Assembly: GCA_903875605.1 (NCBI GenBank)
Contig: CAIQWT010000060.1
Location: 48,273-112,272, forward strand
DNA: 64,000 bases
Reading direction: 5' to 3'
Origin: an uncultured Geobacteraceae bacterium
GTDB taxonomy: Bacteria; Desulfobacterota; Desulfuromonadia; Geobacterales; Pseudopelobacteraceae
The notes under the pieces were generated by a model. The model had not been told where the DNA came from and did not search any database. It saw only the letters and a list, made by a program, of their open reading frames with translations. Position numbers and translations under genes: made by a program. This document shows, piece by piece, positions 18,444 to 27,903 of the stretch; within the stretch, counting starts at the first letter, position 1; each line of letters opens with the position of its first letter.

Positions 18444-18932
18444 AAACCTTCAATGAGCAATTACGCATATCAAGAAACAATATATTTAACAAAAACAGAT
18501 ATATTACCAGACTAAAGATCGTCTCCCACCTCATGCCCACTGCCGAAATTGCTGGAGTTTCAGTAAAAAATATTGGGGAACAAGTATGTTCGCTAAAACA
18601 ATTCCGCAATGAGATAGTCGCTGCTCTTGACTTTCTGATTACCGGAATATGAATTAAATTTATGTGGATACGTCCACGATGACGGCCTCCGCATTCCTCC
18701 CTTGATGTGCTCCCATGCTACCAGATTCTTTACAAATATACCAGTTTCACTGTCTTGAGTCGCAATCAAGTATTGGTGAAACTGATGAATGACCTACCGA
18801 TGAACTCACCATATTTATTCCCAATGGAATATGGCGCACCATTTAGTGGCAATTCATGCAGTAAAATGTCAGGAAAACAAAAAGCCCCGCGGAAACGGGG
18901 TCTTAATTTGTAACGGCGATGATTGTATCGGG
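18444..18932. other. Gap between the DUF3187 gene and leuD
   Basis: About 490 bases with no convincing gene. A plus-strand frame open from 18432 to 18652 without an early start codon reads ...VSHLMPTAEIAGVSVKNIGE..., which might be a decayed gene end, but I cannot assign it. The 68-codon frame at 18707-18913 shows no protein-like features and has no ribosome site. The only well-supported element is the minus-strand terminator at 18873-18903. Confidence 0.4.
18873..18903 (-). terminator. Intrinsic terminator for leuC-leuD
   Basis: Read on the minus strand, ACCCCG and CGGGGC form a GC-rich stem with a 6-base loop, followed by TTTTTGTTTT. It lies about 30 bases after the leuD stop codon. Confidence 0.85.
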
Positions 18933-19460
18933 TTAATATTTTTGATCAGCGTAATCAACCCAGCCACCGGCCAGAACCAGGGCTTTATCAAAGGGTGAAA
19001 TCTCAAAGCTGAAAGTGCTCTGGGTGCCGCCGCCGCTTATGGTAAGAGATCCGGATTCAATATCGATACTCATAGAAGCATCAGTGTCGTCGGCATGAGC
19101 AAAAACCTGATCAAGGTCGGCTGCGGGCAGCTCAATGGCCGCCATACCGCAGTTGAACATGTTCTGGCGGAAGATGCGTGCAAAAGATTCTGCTATGACA
19201 GCGGTGATGCCGTTAACCTCGAACACCCATGGAGCATGTTCGCGAGAGGAGCCGCAACCGAAGTTGGCGCGCGAGAGGATCACCCGGGCATTTTTTGTCT
19301 GAGGCCCATTTGGATCGAATCCGGGAAGTTTTAGATCTTCAAGTATATACGGCTTGAGATCTTCCTTTGTGATTTCTGTCAGGTACTTGGCCGGGATTAT
19401 CTCGTCGGTGTTGATGTCGCTGCGGTCGAGAAAGAGGACAGGGCCTCCGAAAGTCTTCAT
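18933..19460 (-). CDS. leuD: 3-isopropylmalate dehydratase small subunit
   Basis: With LeuC it forms isopropylmalate isomerase, which converts 2- to 3-isopropylmalate in leucine synthesis. The 175 residues carry the swivel-domain signatures DRSDINTDEIIPAKYLTE and NFGCGSSREHAPW, with the conserved SSREH loop. The length and the YLT motif at about residue 26 fit the shorter bacterial/archaeal type, which is close to homoaconitase small subunits; leucine synthesis is the likely role because no lysine-pathway genes lie nearby. It begins 63 bases after leuC on the same strand and ends just before a strong terminator. Confidence 0.92.
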   Translation of the reverse strand: MKTFGGPVLFLDRSDINTDEIIPAKYLTEITKEDLKPYILEDLKLPGFDPNGPQTKNARVILSRANFGCGSSREHAPWVFEVNGITAVIAESFARIFRQNMFNCGMAAIELPAADLDQVFAHADDTDASMSIDIESGSLTISGGGTQSTFSFEISPFDKALVLAGGWVDYADQKY

Positions 19461-19523
19461 ATATATTTTCTCCTTAAAACAGAAATTAAACCTGATTATC
19501 TCAGCGTCTCAGTATTATATGGA

Positions 19524-20807
19524 TTATAAATACTTTCTTGGATCAGCAATCATTCCCTCAATCGCACTGGCTGCAGCCGTAGCAGGTGACATCAGGTGAA
19601 CCATGCCACCTTTGCCCATTCGGCCCATGAAATTGCGATTCGTGGTTGATGCGCATACTTCACCGTCAGCGAGGACGCCGTTGCTCATGCCGAGACAGGC
19701 ACCGCAGGTGGGGTTCGTGACGCAAAACCCGGCTTCCATAAAGATATCAATCAGCCCTTCACGCATAGCCTCCTGCTGGATTTTAGGGGTGGCTGGCGAA
19801 AGAATACCACGTACGTTAGGAGCCAGTTTGTGCCCTTTCAAAATCTGTGCAGCGATGCGCAGGTCTTCCAGGCGCCCATTGGTGCAGGAGCCGATATAAA
19901 CCTGGTCAAGCAGAGTGCCTGCAAGTTCAGATACGGTCTTGACCTGATCAGGTTTGTAACCGAAGGTGATCGTCGGCTGTAGAAGCGTAACATCAATTTC
20001 AATGGTCTGATCATATTCGGCATCAGTATCGGCACGCCATTGGGAATAATCAGCAAGAGCGGCTTCTTTTGTGGCAAACTCTTCCTGGATGAATGGCCAG
20101 AGATACTCAACTGTTGTCATGTCCGGCTGACAGATCCCTGATGTTCCACCCGCTTCAATTGCCATGTTACAGAGCGTCATGCGTGATTCCATAGTCATAG
20201 AATCAATAGCAGAACCGTGGAACTCCATGACACGGTCAGTAGCTCCGTTGACACCTATTTTGCCGATGATATGCAGGATAACATCCTTGGCGTAGACGCC
20301 TTTAGGCAGAGTCCCTGTTACGTTGAATTTAATTGTTTTTGGCTGGCGGAAGGCACAGACGCCCTTCAGGATGCCGACCTCCAGGTCTGTCGTGCCGATT
20401 CCGGCGGCGAAAGCTCCAAAGGCACCGTGGGTACAAGTGTGGGAGTCACCCATAATGACGGTGTATCCGGGACGGATAAAGCCGCGCTCAGGGAAGAGGG
20501 CGTGACAAACACCGTTGGCTCCGACATCAAAAAAGTCTTTTATCCCGTGGCGGCGAGCCCAGTCACGAAGTATCTTGGCCTGGGTGGCGGTTTTTGTATC
20601 CTTGCTCGGTGTAACGTGGTCGATGACAGCTTTAATCTTTGTAGGATCAAAGACGCGATCTTTGTTGCGCCGGATCAGGTCGTCTATGGCTATCGGTGTG
20701 GTGATTTCGTGGCACAGTACAGCATCCAGGCGGAGCACTTTGGTGCCGGGAAAGGGCTCGTTGACCAGGTGAGCATCAAAAATCTTTTCTGAAGTTGTTT
20801 TACCCAT
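19524..20807 (-). CDS. leuC: 3-isopropylmalate dehydratase large subunit
   Basis: A 427-residue aconitase-family protein that holds the [4Fe-4S] cluster of isopropylmalate isomerase. The cluster cysteines are seen in YIGSCTNGR and CGACLGMSNG; other family blocks are GDSHTCTHGAFGAFAAGIGTTD and FCVTNPTCG. The length is that of the archaeal-type LeuC, about 40 residues shorter than the Escherichia coli enzyme, and agrees with the partner LeuD. I start it at 20807 instead of 20822 because gaggt lies six bases before this ATG on the minus strand. The first gene of a two-gene unit with leuD. Confidence 0.95.
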   Translation of the reverse strand: MGKTTSEKIFDAHLVNEPFPGTKVLRLDAVLCHEITTPIAIDDLIRRNKDRVFDPTKIKAVIDHVTPSKDTKTATQAKILRDWARRHGIKDFFDVGANGVCHALFPERGFIRPGYTVIMGDSHTCTHGAFGAFAAGIGTTDLEVGILKGVCAFRQPKTIKFNVTGTLPKGVYAKDVILHIIGKIGVNGATDRVMEFHGSAIDSMTMESRMTLCNMAIEAGGTSGICQPDMTTVEYLWPFIQEEFATKEAALADYSQWRADTDAEYDQTIEIDVTLLQPTITFGYKPDQVKTVSELAGTLLDQVYIGSCTNGRLEDLRIAAQILKGHKLAPNVRGILSPATPKIQQEAMREGLIDIFMEAGFCVTNPTCGACLGMSNGVLADGEVCASTTNRNFMGRMGKGGMVHLMSPATAAASAIEGMIADPRKYL

Positions 20808-20983
20808 TATTCGACCTCGCATGATTCAGTATTGGCAGACATGTAGCATAACTATCTTGAAAAATCCACTGGTGAACTTTTTTTTGATAATCCTACATTG
20901 TATATTCGGCAGGTTTTCCATGAAAAACTATTACAGGCATGGTATAACGGCACAACAAATCGGATGCGTCAGGGACTCTATTT

Positions 20984-21733
20984 ATGAATCAGGAATATCT
21001 CAAAACAATGCTCAATTCGGTCCAGCAGGGGGCGTTATCAGTTGATGCAGCAATGCTGCAGTTGCGTCAGCTTCCCTTTCAGGATATAGGCTGTGCTCAG
21101 GTAGACCACCATCGCCAATTACGTCAGGGCATGCCTGAAATGGTCTTTGGTGAGGGTAAGACAGTTGAGCAGATTTTGGCAATTACGGCGGCTATGTCAG
21201 ATAAGGGGAGCAACATCCTTGTGACACGGCTGGATAATGAGAAGGCTGAGTTGATTGTACAGGCCATTCCGGAAGCATCCTATCATGTCGAAGCACGTTG
21301 TCTGACGCTGGAACATCAGCCACCGGAACAGCGTGGTAAGGGAATTGTTCTGGTCGTTTCAGCCGGCACCTCTGATATCCCGGTGGCTGCTGAAGCGCTC
21401 GTAACTGCTCGATTTCTCGGCAACCAGGTCGGGCAGATCTATGATGTGGGAGTGGCCGGTATCCACCGATTGCTTGCGCGGCATGACCAACTTTCCGCCG
21501 CATCAGTTATCATAGTGGTGGCCGGTATGGAGGGAGCGCTCCCCTCTGTTATCGGAGGGTTGGTGGATAAGCCGGTCATTGCCGTGCCGACCTCGGTCGG
21601 ATATGGTGCTTCCTTCGGGGGTATTGCGGCGTTACTGGGGATGCTGAATTCGTGTGCCTCCGGGGTGACTGTGGTCAACATCGATAACGGTTTCGGTGCC
21701 GCCTGTGCGGCGAGTTTAATGAACAGGGTGTGA
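20984..21733 (+). CDS. larB: Nickel pincer cofactor biosynthesis protein LarB
   Basis: Carboxylates and hydrolyses nicotinic acid adenine dinucleotide to pyridinium-3,5-dicarboxylate mononucleotide, the first step in making the nickel-pincer cofactor of lactate racemase. The 249 residues match the family: an N-terminal helical part (LSVDAAMLQLRQLPFQDIGC, then HHRQLRQGMPEMVFGEGKT) and a PurE/AIR-carboxylase-like C-terminal domain (VVSAGTSDIPVAAEA, VVAGMEGALPSVIGGL, VPTSVGYGASFGGIAALL). The stop codon overlaps the upstream edge of larC. LarE and LarA are not in the window. Confidence 0.95.
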   Translation: MNQEYLKTMLNSVQQGALSVDAAMLQLRQLPFQDIGCAQVDHHRQLRQGMPEMVFGEGKTVEQILAITAAMSDKGSNILVTRLDNEKAELIVQAIPEASYHVEARCLTLEHQPPEQRGKGIVLVVSAGTSDIPVAAEALVTARFLGNQVGQIYDVGVAGIHRLLARHDQLSAASVIIVVAGMEGALPSVIGGLVDKPVIAVPTSVGYGASFGGIAALLGMLNSCASGVTVVNIDNGFGAACAASLMNRV

Positions 21734-21738
21734 CAGGT

Positions 21739-22920
21739 ATGAAAATTCTTTACTTCGATTGCCAGGTTGGCATTTCAGGAGATATGGCAGTTGGAGCTCT
21801 GCTTGGTCTTGGTGTGCCATTGGAATATCTGCGCACAGAGCTAGACAAACTGGAACTTCCGCCCGCCTCCTATGAAATCTCCGTTAGCCAAACGGCACGG
21901 CAGCAGTTACCTGCACTTAAGTTTGACGTAACTGTTTATGACCAGCATACGCACCGGCACTATTCCGGTATTGATGCCATGATTGCTGAGAGCGGGCTAT
22001 CCGATTCCGTCAAGAAAACATCTCGGCGGATATTTCAACGACTGGCAGAAGCCGAGGCGAGAGTGCATGGAGTGCCCATTGACCAGGTCCATTTCCATGA
22101 AGTTGGAGCGATTGACTCTATTGTTGATATTGTAGCCACTGCTATCTGTCTGGAGTTTCTCCAGGTTGATCAGATCCATGCTTCGGCACTGCCGTTTGGA
22201 AGCGGCTTTGTAGATACGGCTCACGGCCGCCTTCCGGTTCCTGCTCCGGCAACTGTGGACCTTCTTCAAGGAGTGCCGCTGCATGGTGAATGCGGTCCAG
22301 GTGAGCGGGTAACGCCAACCGGAGCAGCTATTGTGGTGGCCCTCGCCAGCGGTTTTGGTAAACAGCCGAAAATGGTTCTGGAAAAGACGGGTTTTGGTGC
22401 GGGGGGGAAAGATTTCCCGGATTGCCCTAACATCCTAAGAGCTTTTATGGGGCACTCTACGGTCACTAAAAAACAGGCTGATGACGTGATTGTTGTCGAA
22501 GCAAATATTGATGACTCGACCCCCGAACTGCTAGGGTATGCCATGGAGCGTCTTTTTGATGAAGGGGCATTGGATGTGTTTTTTACGCCGATACAGATGA
22601 AAAAAAATCGTCCAGGTGTGATGTTGTCGTTTCTCTGCCGCCAGCAGGATTTCGACCGGTTATCCCGGCTGTTGTTGGTCGAAACTTCGGCGATTGGTCT
22701 GCGCTACTACCGCACTGACAGAATGATTTTACTGAGACAGATTGTGGAAGAACATACAGAGTTTGGCCCGGTACACTTTAAACAGGTCCGTGACGATAAT
22801 GGAAAGGTGCTACGTGCTGCTCCTGAATATGAAGATTGTCGACGGATTGCCAGAGAAAAAGGTATCCCCTGCAGAGAAGTCATGGAGCGCCTGCAGTATA
22901 AAGGAGTATCTGAAACATGA
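21739..22920 (+). CDS. larC: Nickel insertion protein LarC
   Basis: The CTP-dependent cyclometallase that inserts nickel to finish the pincer cofactor. The 393-residue protein has the family blocks [42 protein letters not shown] and [20 protein letters not shown]. Histidines in [11 protein letters not shown] may bind nickel. It is encoded in one frame; some relatives need a programmed frameshift, which is not seen here. I use the ATG at 21739 rather than the overlapping GTG at 21730. Its ATGA overlap with cinA suggests coupled translation. Confidence 0.94.
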   Translation: MKILYFDCQVGISGDMAVGALLGLGVPLEYLRTELDKLELPPASYEISVSQTARQQLPALKFDVTVYDQHTHRHYSGIDAMIAESGLSDSVKKTSRRIFQRLAEAEARVHGVPIDQVHFHEVGAIDSIVDIVATAICLEFLQVDQIHASALPFGSGFVDTAHGRLPVPAPATVDLLQGVPLHGECGPGERVTPTGAAIVVALASGFGKQPKMVLEKTGFGAGGKDFPDCPNILRAFMGHSTVTKKQADDVIVVEANIDDSTPELLGYAMERLFDEGALDVFFTPIQMKKNRPGVMLSFLCRQQDFDRLSRLLLVETSAIGLRYYRTDRMILLRQIVEEHTEFGPVHFKQVRDDNGKVLRAAPEYEDCRRIAREKGIPCREVMERLQYKGVSET

Positions 22921-24164
22921 GAATTTCAACATTGAGCATCGGCGATGAACTGATTTGCGGCCAGTTGACTGATACTAACGCCGGCACTATAGCTGCCAGG
23001 CTGCTTACAGAAGGGCTGCGCGTTCAACGGCATCTTACGGTTGGTGACAGTGAACCCGATATTATCGGTGCGTTGAGTGACCTGGGGAGGATTAGCGACG
23101 CGATCATAGTAACCGGAGGACTCGGCCCAACGGCAGATGATCTGACGTCGCGGGCTGCTGCACGTGCTACGGGGCGGCGACTGGTCATTCATGAAGAGGC
23201 TCGCAGCCATGTCCGCCTGATGTCGGGCAAGCTTCAAAGCCTGATTGTATGCCCTTTGAGCGATAAACAGGCCATGATTCCGACCAAATCTGTGCTGATA
23301 CCCAATCCTAATGGAACCGCCTGTGGTTTTCATTTTATGCACAACGGCTGTTTCATGTTTTTCATGCCCGGTGTCCCTTCAGAAATGGTTGTGATGCTGC
23401 GTGATACAGTTATCCCATTCGTTATGGAGCGGGTTCCACGCAAGCGAATTATTCGCACTTTCAGCATTAACCTGTTTGGGCCGTGTGAAGCGGAAGTTGA
23501 TGAATTGCTCCTGGGTATCGCCAGAGTGGAGCAAGGCTTAACGCTTGGCATATGTGTAACATTCCCCTGGATGAAAGTGACTTTGCGAGTTGAAGCTGAC
23601 AGTGAAGATGCTGCCGCCAACCTTCTTGCGCCGGCAGTTCTTCAGGTGCGGGAGCGTTTGAAAGAGTATTGTTTCTCCTCCGGCAACATCAGCATGGATG
23701 AAACAGTAGCCGAGCTCTTTCGCAACGGTTGCCTGACGCTTTCTCTTGCTGAGTCGTGTAGTGGCGGTTTTATTGCGAAACGGATAACCGATATTCCCGG
23801 CAGTTCACAGTATTTCTGTGAAGGTTTAGTGACATATTCTAATGAAGCAAAAACACGTCTGCTGGGGGTTTCCGGTGATGTCCTTAACAGCAGCGGTGCC
23901 GTTAGTGCTGAATGTGCTTCTGCGATGGCCAAAGGTGCCAGGCTGGCTTCCGGAAGTGACCTTGGTTTGGCGGTAACCGGTATTGCCGGACCTGATGGCG
24001 GCAACGATGACAAGCCTGTCGGTACGGTATTTATCTCGCTTGCAGCCCCGGACGGATGCTGGACCAAGCGTTTTCAATTTAGCGGGTGCAGGGAGGAAGT
24101 ACGCATCATGACGGCATGGACGTCTCTGGATTGGCTGCGGAGATATCTGCTGAAAAAGGTGTAG
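22917..24164 (+). CDS. cinA: CinA family protein (ADP-ribose pyrophosphatase / nicotinamide-nucleotide amidase)
   Basis: A 415-residue two-domain enzyme. The N-terminal MoaB-like domain ([38 protein letters not shown]) is the COG1058 module linked to ADP-ribose pyrophosphatase activity. The C-terminal PncC domain ([39 protein letters not shown]) deamidates nicotinamide mononucleotide to nicotinic acid mononucleotide in pyridine nucleotide salvage. This fits the neighbourhood, because LarB uses a nicotinic acid nucleotide. The gene overlaps larC by four bases. Its end is followed within 42 bases by mutM and, beyond that, recA, the classic cinA-recA neighbourhood. Confidence 0.93.
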   Translation: MRISTLSIGDELICGQLTDTNAGTIAARLLTEGLRVQRHLTVGDSEPDIIGALSDLGRISDAIIVTGGLGPTADDLTSRAAARATGRRLVIHEEARSHVRLMSGKLQSLIVCPLSDKQAMIPTKSVLIPNPNGTACGFHFMHNGCFMFFMPGVPSEMVVMLRDTVIPFVMERVPRKRIIRTFSINLFGPCEAEVDELLLGIARVEQGLTLGICVTFPWMKVTLRVEADSEDAAANLLAPAVLQVRERLKEYCFSSGNISMDETVAELFRNGCLTLSLAESCSGGFIAKRITDIPGSSQYFCEGLVTYSNEAKTRLLGVSGDVLNSSGAVSAECASAMAKGARLASGSDLGLAVTGIAGPDGGNDDKPVGTVFISLAAPDGCWTKRFQFSGCREEVRIMTAWTSLDWLRRYLLKKV

Positions 24165-24205
24165 ACAGTGCAGTCTGGCTCGTTAACATACTATACGGAG
24201 GCGCA

Positions 24206-25009
24206 ATGCCTGAACTGCCGGAAGTAGAAGTAACCCGCCGCCGACTGGAGTCAGCGCTCGTGGGTAAGATGGTTACACAGGTATTGCGGCGTGTTGCCAA
24301 GCTCCGGTTGCCCGTGTCGGCAGAGCTCACAGAAATATTGCCTGGAATGACGATTCGGGGTATCGAACGGCGTGGCAAGTACCTGCTTTTTGATTGCTGC
24401 AAAGGTTGGCTGCTAATACACCTGGGCATGACCGGTTTTTTACGACTAATCAGCAGTGGCACACCACCGGGAAAACACGATCACGTAGACTTCATTTTTA
24501 ACGATGACCACCTGCTCCGTTACCACGACCCTCGCAAATTCGGCATTATTACATGGTTTACCGGTGATCCTTTACAACACCCGCTGCTGGCTGAAATAGG
24601 TCCAGAGCCGCTTACAGCAGCCTTCGATGGCAGTTACCTGTATGCTGCTGCGAAAAAACGTAAGGTTTCTGTAAAACAGCTGCTAATGAACAGCTCTGTG
24701 GTGGCGGGAGTAGGAAATATCTACGCCAACGAAGCTTTGTTTCGTGCCCGTATTCTCCCAAGCCGTGCAGCTGAAACTTTGACACCACTGGAATGTACCG
24801 ACCTTGCCGGGATTATCTGTAAGGTTCTGGAAAAGTCGATTAGTGAGGGGGGTAAATCCTGTGTAGCTGAGGAAACCGTCGCTTATTATCCTCAGACTTT
24901 CAGTGTCTATGGAAGGGGAGGAAAACTCTGTTACGTCTGCGGTGATTCACTTGATGAAATCAAGCTCGGTAGCAGGAGTACGGTTTTTTGCAGCAATTGC
25001 CAAAAATGA
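24206..25009 (+). CDS. mutM: Formamidopyrimidine-DNA glycosylase
   Basis: Removes oxidised purines such as 8-oxoguanine from DNA and cuts the abasic strand. The 267-residue protein starts with the catalytic PELPEVE, whose proline becomes the N-terminal nucleophile after Met removal. The central helix-two-turns-helix includes SVVAGVGNIYANEALF, and a C-terminal zinc finger reads CYVCGDSLDEIKLG and ends CSNCQ. The ORF track extends 40 codons upstream to 24086 inside cinA; the ATG at 24206 is right because it follows cggaggc and puts the obligatory Pro at position 2. It is followed by a separate recA promoter. Confidence 0.96.
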   Translation: MPELPEVEVTRRRLESALVGKMVTQVLRRVAKLRLPVSAELTEILPGMTIRGIERRGKYLLFDCCKGWLLIHLGMTGFLRLISSGTPPGKHDHVDFIFNDDHLLRYHDPRKFGIITWFTGDPLQHPLLAEIGPEPLTAAFDGSYLYAAAKKRKVSVKQLLMNSSVVAGVGNIYANEALFRARILPSRAAETLTPLECTDLAGIICKVLEKSISEGGKSCVAEETVAYYPQTFSVYGRGGKLCYVCGDSLDEIKLGSRSTVFCSNCQK

Positions 25010-25042
25010 GTAACAGTCCAAAAAAATCAATCAGATAAAACC

Positions 25043-25071
25043 TTGCGATAAAACTGTCGGATATGCTATTT
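25043..25071 (+). promoter_or_regulatory. Putative recA promoter
   Basis: TTGCGA and CTATTT are 17 bases apart, about 47 bases before the recA ATG. The -10 is weak. I saw no Geobacter-type LexA palindrome (GGTTN2CN4GN3ACC) here. Confidence 0.4.
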
Positions 25072-25118
25072 TCAACCCCTTTATTCTGCACACTTCTATC
25101 CTTCAGGAGATACTTCTA

Positions 25119-26174
25119 ATGGCTGAAAAAAACAACACGCTTGAGAAAAATAAGGCGATAGAACTCGCGTTAAGTCAGATCGAGAAACAGTTTGGTAAGG
25201 GTGCGATCATGCGGCTTGGTAATGACGAGGCGCTTCCAGGGGTCGAGGCCATTTCCACGGGATCCATTTCCCTGGATATGGCCCTCGGAGTCGGTGGTGT
25301 GCCTCGCGGCAGAGTTATTGAAATATATGGCCCTGAATCATCAGGTAAGACAACGCTGGCACTGCATATAGTGGCTGAAGCACAAAAAACCGGAGGCATT
25401 GCCGCTTTTATCGACGCTGAGCATGCGTTGGACATCGGTTATGCCCGTAAGCTTGGAGTCAAGACTGATGACCTGCTTGTATCCCAGCCGGATACCGGTG
25501 AGCAGGCACTGGAAATTACCGAAACCCTGGTCAGGAGCGGTGCTATTGATATTCTCGTCGTTGACTCAGTAGCTGCCCTGGTACCCAAGGCCGAGATTGA
25601 GGGTGACATGGGTGATTCCCATATGGGGCTTCAGGCACGTTTGATGTCCCAGGCTTTACGCAAGCTGACCGGCATTATCAGTAAGTCTAACTGCTGCGTA
25701 ATTTTCATAAATCAGATCCGTATGAAGATCGGTGTAATGTTCGGTAACCCTGAGACGACCACAGGCGGAAACGCTCTCAAATTCTACGCTTCGGTGCGTA
25801 TGGATATCCGCAAGATTGCCACGCTTAAACAGGGTGATCAGATCATTGGTTCCCGTACTCGCGTAAAGGTAGTAAAAAACAAGGTTGCTCCCCCGTTCAA
25901 AGAGGTTGAGTTTGATATTCTTTACGGTGAAGGCATCTCGCGTACTGGAGACGTGCTAGATCTGGCGGTTGATAAAAATATCGTTGAAAAGAGTGGCGCC
26001 TGGTACTCATACGGCAAAGAGCGCATCGGTCAGGGCCGTGAAAATTCCCGTACCTGGTTGACTGAACACCCTGAAACGCTTGCTGAGATTGAGAGCAAGC
26101 TAATGGACCTACTCAAGCCGACTCCGGTTCCTGATAAGGGCGGCAAGACAGACAAGGCAGAAAAAACTGCCTAG
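25119..26174 (+). CDS. recA: Recombinase RecA
   Basis: The ATP-dependent strand-exchange protein of homologous recombination, also the co-protease in the SOS response. Its 351 residues are the standard length. Walker A is GPESSGKTT; Walker B is in [23 protein letters not shown]-binding loop L1/L2 lies around [20 protein letters not shown] and [20 protein letters not shown]. The C-terminal tail is short, Lys/Asp-rich and likely disordered. A good ribosome site (caggag) lies before the ATG. pilT begins 16 bases after its stop and recX follows, so recA, pilT and recX are probably co-transcribed. Confidence 0.99.
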   Translation: MAEKNNTLEKNKAIELALSQIEKQFGKGAIMRLGNDEALPGVEAISTGSISLDMALGVGGVPRGRVIEIYGPESSGKTTLALHIVAEAQKTGGIAAFIDAEHALDIGYARKLGVKTDDLLVSQPDTGEQALEITETLVRSGAIDILVVDSVAALVPKAEIEGDMGDSHMGLQARLMSQALRKLTGIISKSNCCVIFINQIRMKIGVMFGNPETTTGGNALKFYASVRMDIRKIATLKQGDQIIGSRTRVKVVKNKVAPPFKEVEFDILYGEGISRTGDVLDLAVDKNIVEKSGAWYSYGKERIGQGRENSRTWLTEHPETLAEIESKLMDLLKPTPVPDKGGKTDKAEKTA

Positions 26175-26189
26175 CAGCGGAGAGAAGCT

Positions 26190-27347
26190 ATGGAGCTGAA
26201 CGAGATACTTACCATTGCTTTTAAAGCCAAGGGTTCTGATATTCATATCAAGACCGGGCTTCCTCCTATCGTCAGAATCGATGGCCGCCTGCACCCGATT
26301 CCAAACGCGGCACGTCTGTCGCCGGATTTTGTTTCCGAGACAGCCAATGCGATCATGAATGATCGTCAGCGGCGCATGTTCGAGGAAAATTATGAAGTTG
26401 ATCTGGCGTATGCCGTTCCCGGATTAGGTCGTTTCAGGGTCAGTATATACCGTCAGCGCGGCACGGTCGCAATGGTGTTTCGCTCCATTGCTTTCGTCAT
26501 ACCGACGCTTGATGGGCTTAATCTTCCGCCGATCATGCAGAAAATCTGCAAAGAGGAACGGGGATTGATCCTGGTGACCGGAACGACCGGTTCCGGTAAG
26601 TCGAGTACGCTTGCAGCGATGATTGACTACATAAACAGTCAGCGTACCTGCAACATCATAACGATCGAGGATCCTGTCGAGTTTCTGCATCGTGACAACA
26701 AGAGTATAATCAGCCAGCGTGAGGTCGGCACCGACACCCCTACCTTTTCAGCTGCCCTGAAGGGGGCATTGAGGCAGGACCCTGATGTTATTCTTGTGGG
26801 TGAAATGCGTGATTATGAAACAATTGAAACAGCGATGACCGCAGCCGAAACCGGTCATCTGGTGATGTCAACTCTGCACACAATGGACGCGGCGGAAACT
26901 ATTAACCGTATCATAGGTGTTTTCCCCCCCTATCATCAGCGTCAGGTTCGTATCCAGCTGGCAAGTATTATCAAAGCGGTCATCTCTCAGCGATTGGTGC
27001 CGAAATCCGATGGCAAGGGGCGAGTTCCGGCGGTTGAGGTTATGCTCGCTTCAGCCCGCGTCAGGGAATGTATTGATGATAAAGATAAAACAAAACAGTT
27101 GAACGATGCCATTTCCCAGGGTTATGTCTCATATGGCATGCAGACTTTTGACCAGTCGCTGATGAGGTTGTTTTCCAATAAGCTGATTACTTATGATGAG
27201 GCTATTCGTCAGAGTACTAATCCAGATGACTTCGCCCTCAAGGTTTCAGGCATTTCATCAACTTCTGATGCCTCTTGGGAAGGGTTTGAGAATAAAGCTG
27301 ATAACGCTGATGCGGAGCCGGATTCACTTGAAATCCAAAAATATTGA
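26190..27347 (+). CDS. pilT: Type IV pilus retraction ATPase PilT
   Basis: A 385-residue hexameric cytoplasmic ATPase that powers pilus retraction and so twitching motility. Features are the N-terminal PAS-like domain (KGSDIHIKTGLPPIVRIDG), Walker A GTTGSGKSS, the Asp box TIEDPVEF, Walker B DPDVILVGEMRD, the His box TGHLVMSTLHT and the retraction-specific motif near the C-terminus (YDEAIRQST, corresponding to the AIRNL block of PilT). The last 35 residues are an acidic extension. It sits between recA and recX, away from other pil genes; multiple PilT copies are usual in Geobacter-type genomes. Confidence 0.94.
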   Translation: MELNEILTIAFKAKGSDIHIKTGLPPIVRIDGRLHPIPNAARLSPDFVSETANAIMNDRQRRMFEENYEVDLAYAVPGLGRFRVSIYRQRGTVAMVFRSIAFVIPTLDGLNLPPIMQKICKEERGLILVTGTTGSGKSSTLAAMIDYINSQRTCNIITIEDPVEFLHRDNKSIISQREVGTDTPTFSAALKGALRQDPDVILVGEMRDYETIETAMTAAETGHLVMSTLHTMDAAETINRIIGVFPPYHQRQVRIQLASIIKAVISQRLVPKSDGKGRVPAVEVMLASARVRECIDDKDKTKQLNDAISQGYVSYGMQTFDQSLMRLFSNKLITYDEAIRQSTNPDDFALKVSGISSTSDASWEGFENKADNADAEPDSLEIQKY

Positions 27348-27810
27348 GCCGTTTGTGCCGGACCAGGCCTACCCTTATGCTTTACGGCTATTGACCGGCA
27401 GGGATTATACGGTTAGTAGAATAAAGGAAAAACTTGCGAAGCGGGGAGTCCCCGAGCAGGATGCCGAAGAGGTGATTCTCCGACTGCAGCGTGAGGGATG
27501 GTTGGACGATACACGCTATGCCGGACGTTTTGCAGAGTCGGCGCTTTCGTCCGGCCGTTTCTATGGAGCCCGTCTCCGTTTGGAGATGCGTCGCAGAGGG
27601 TTTACACCGGATGTGGTGAATGAAACACTTACACCTTTGCTGGCAGAAAGTGATGAATTTTCCGAGGTCAGGTCGGCGGCAGAGCGACGCTACCCCGGAT
27701 TTTCCTATTCAACGGCGAGTGATCGCGATAAACGAAGATTGATAGGGTTTTTACAGCGGCGCGGATACGGGTTTTCTGCAATTATGCAGGCTTTGCGGGC
27801 AGAGGAATGA
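27310..27810 (+). CDS. recX: Regulatory protein RecX
   Basis: A small helical protein (about 166 residues from this ATG) that binds RecA filaments and limits their activity. It has the three tandem three-helix repeats of the family: YALRLLTGRDYTVSRIKEKL, then RLQREGWLDDTRYAGRFAES and GARLRLEMRRRGF, ending DKRRLIGFLQRRGYGFSAIM. The start is uncertain. The ATG at 27310 overlaps pilT by 38 bases but has no ribosome site; a TTG at 27328 has ggag upstream, and a GTG at 27355 would remove the overlap. Its position after recA-pilT supports the assignment. Confidence 0.88.
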   Translation: MRSRIHLKSKNIEPFVPDQAYPYALRLLTGRDYTVSRIKEKLAKRGVPEQDAEEVILRLQREGWLDDTRYAGRFAESALSSGRFYGARLRLEMRRRGFTPDVVNETLTPLLAESDEFSEVRSAAERRYPGFSYSTASDRDKRRLIGFLQRRGYGFSAIMQALRAEE

Positions 27811-27903
27811 GCTCCTGTTAGTCTGTACGGCACCTTACGGCGAAAGTACCGCAATCGTTGTTCCTGTATTACAGATTCAATAATTAACCTAAACGAGGGT
27901 GTC

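Noticed and set aside
18707-18913. 68-codon frame upstream of the leuD terminator
   Set aside because: No ribosome site, low-complexity basic end, and it runs through the terminator hairpin.
20217-20792. 191-codon plus-strand frame opposite leuC
   Set aside because: Antisense shadow; leuC motifs are complete on the other strand.
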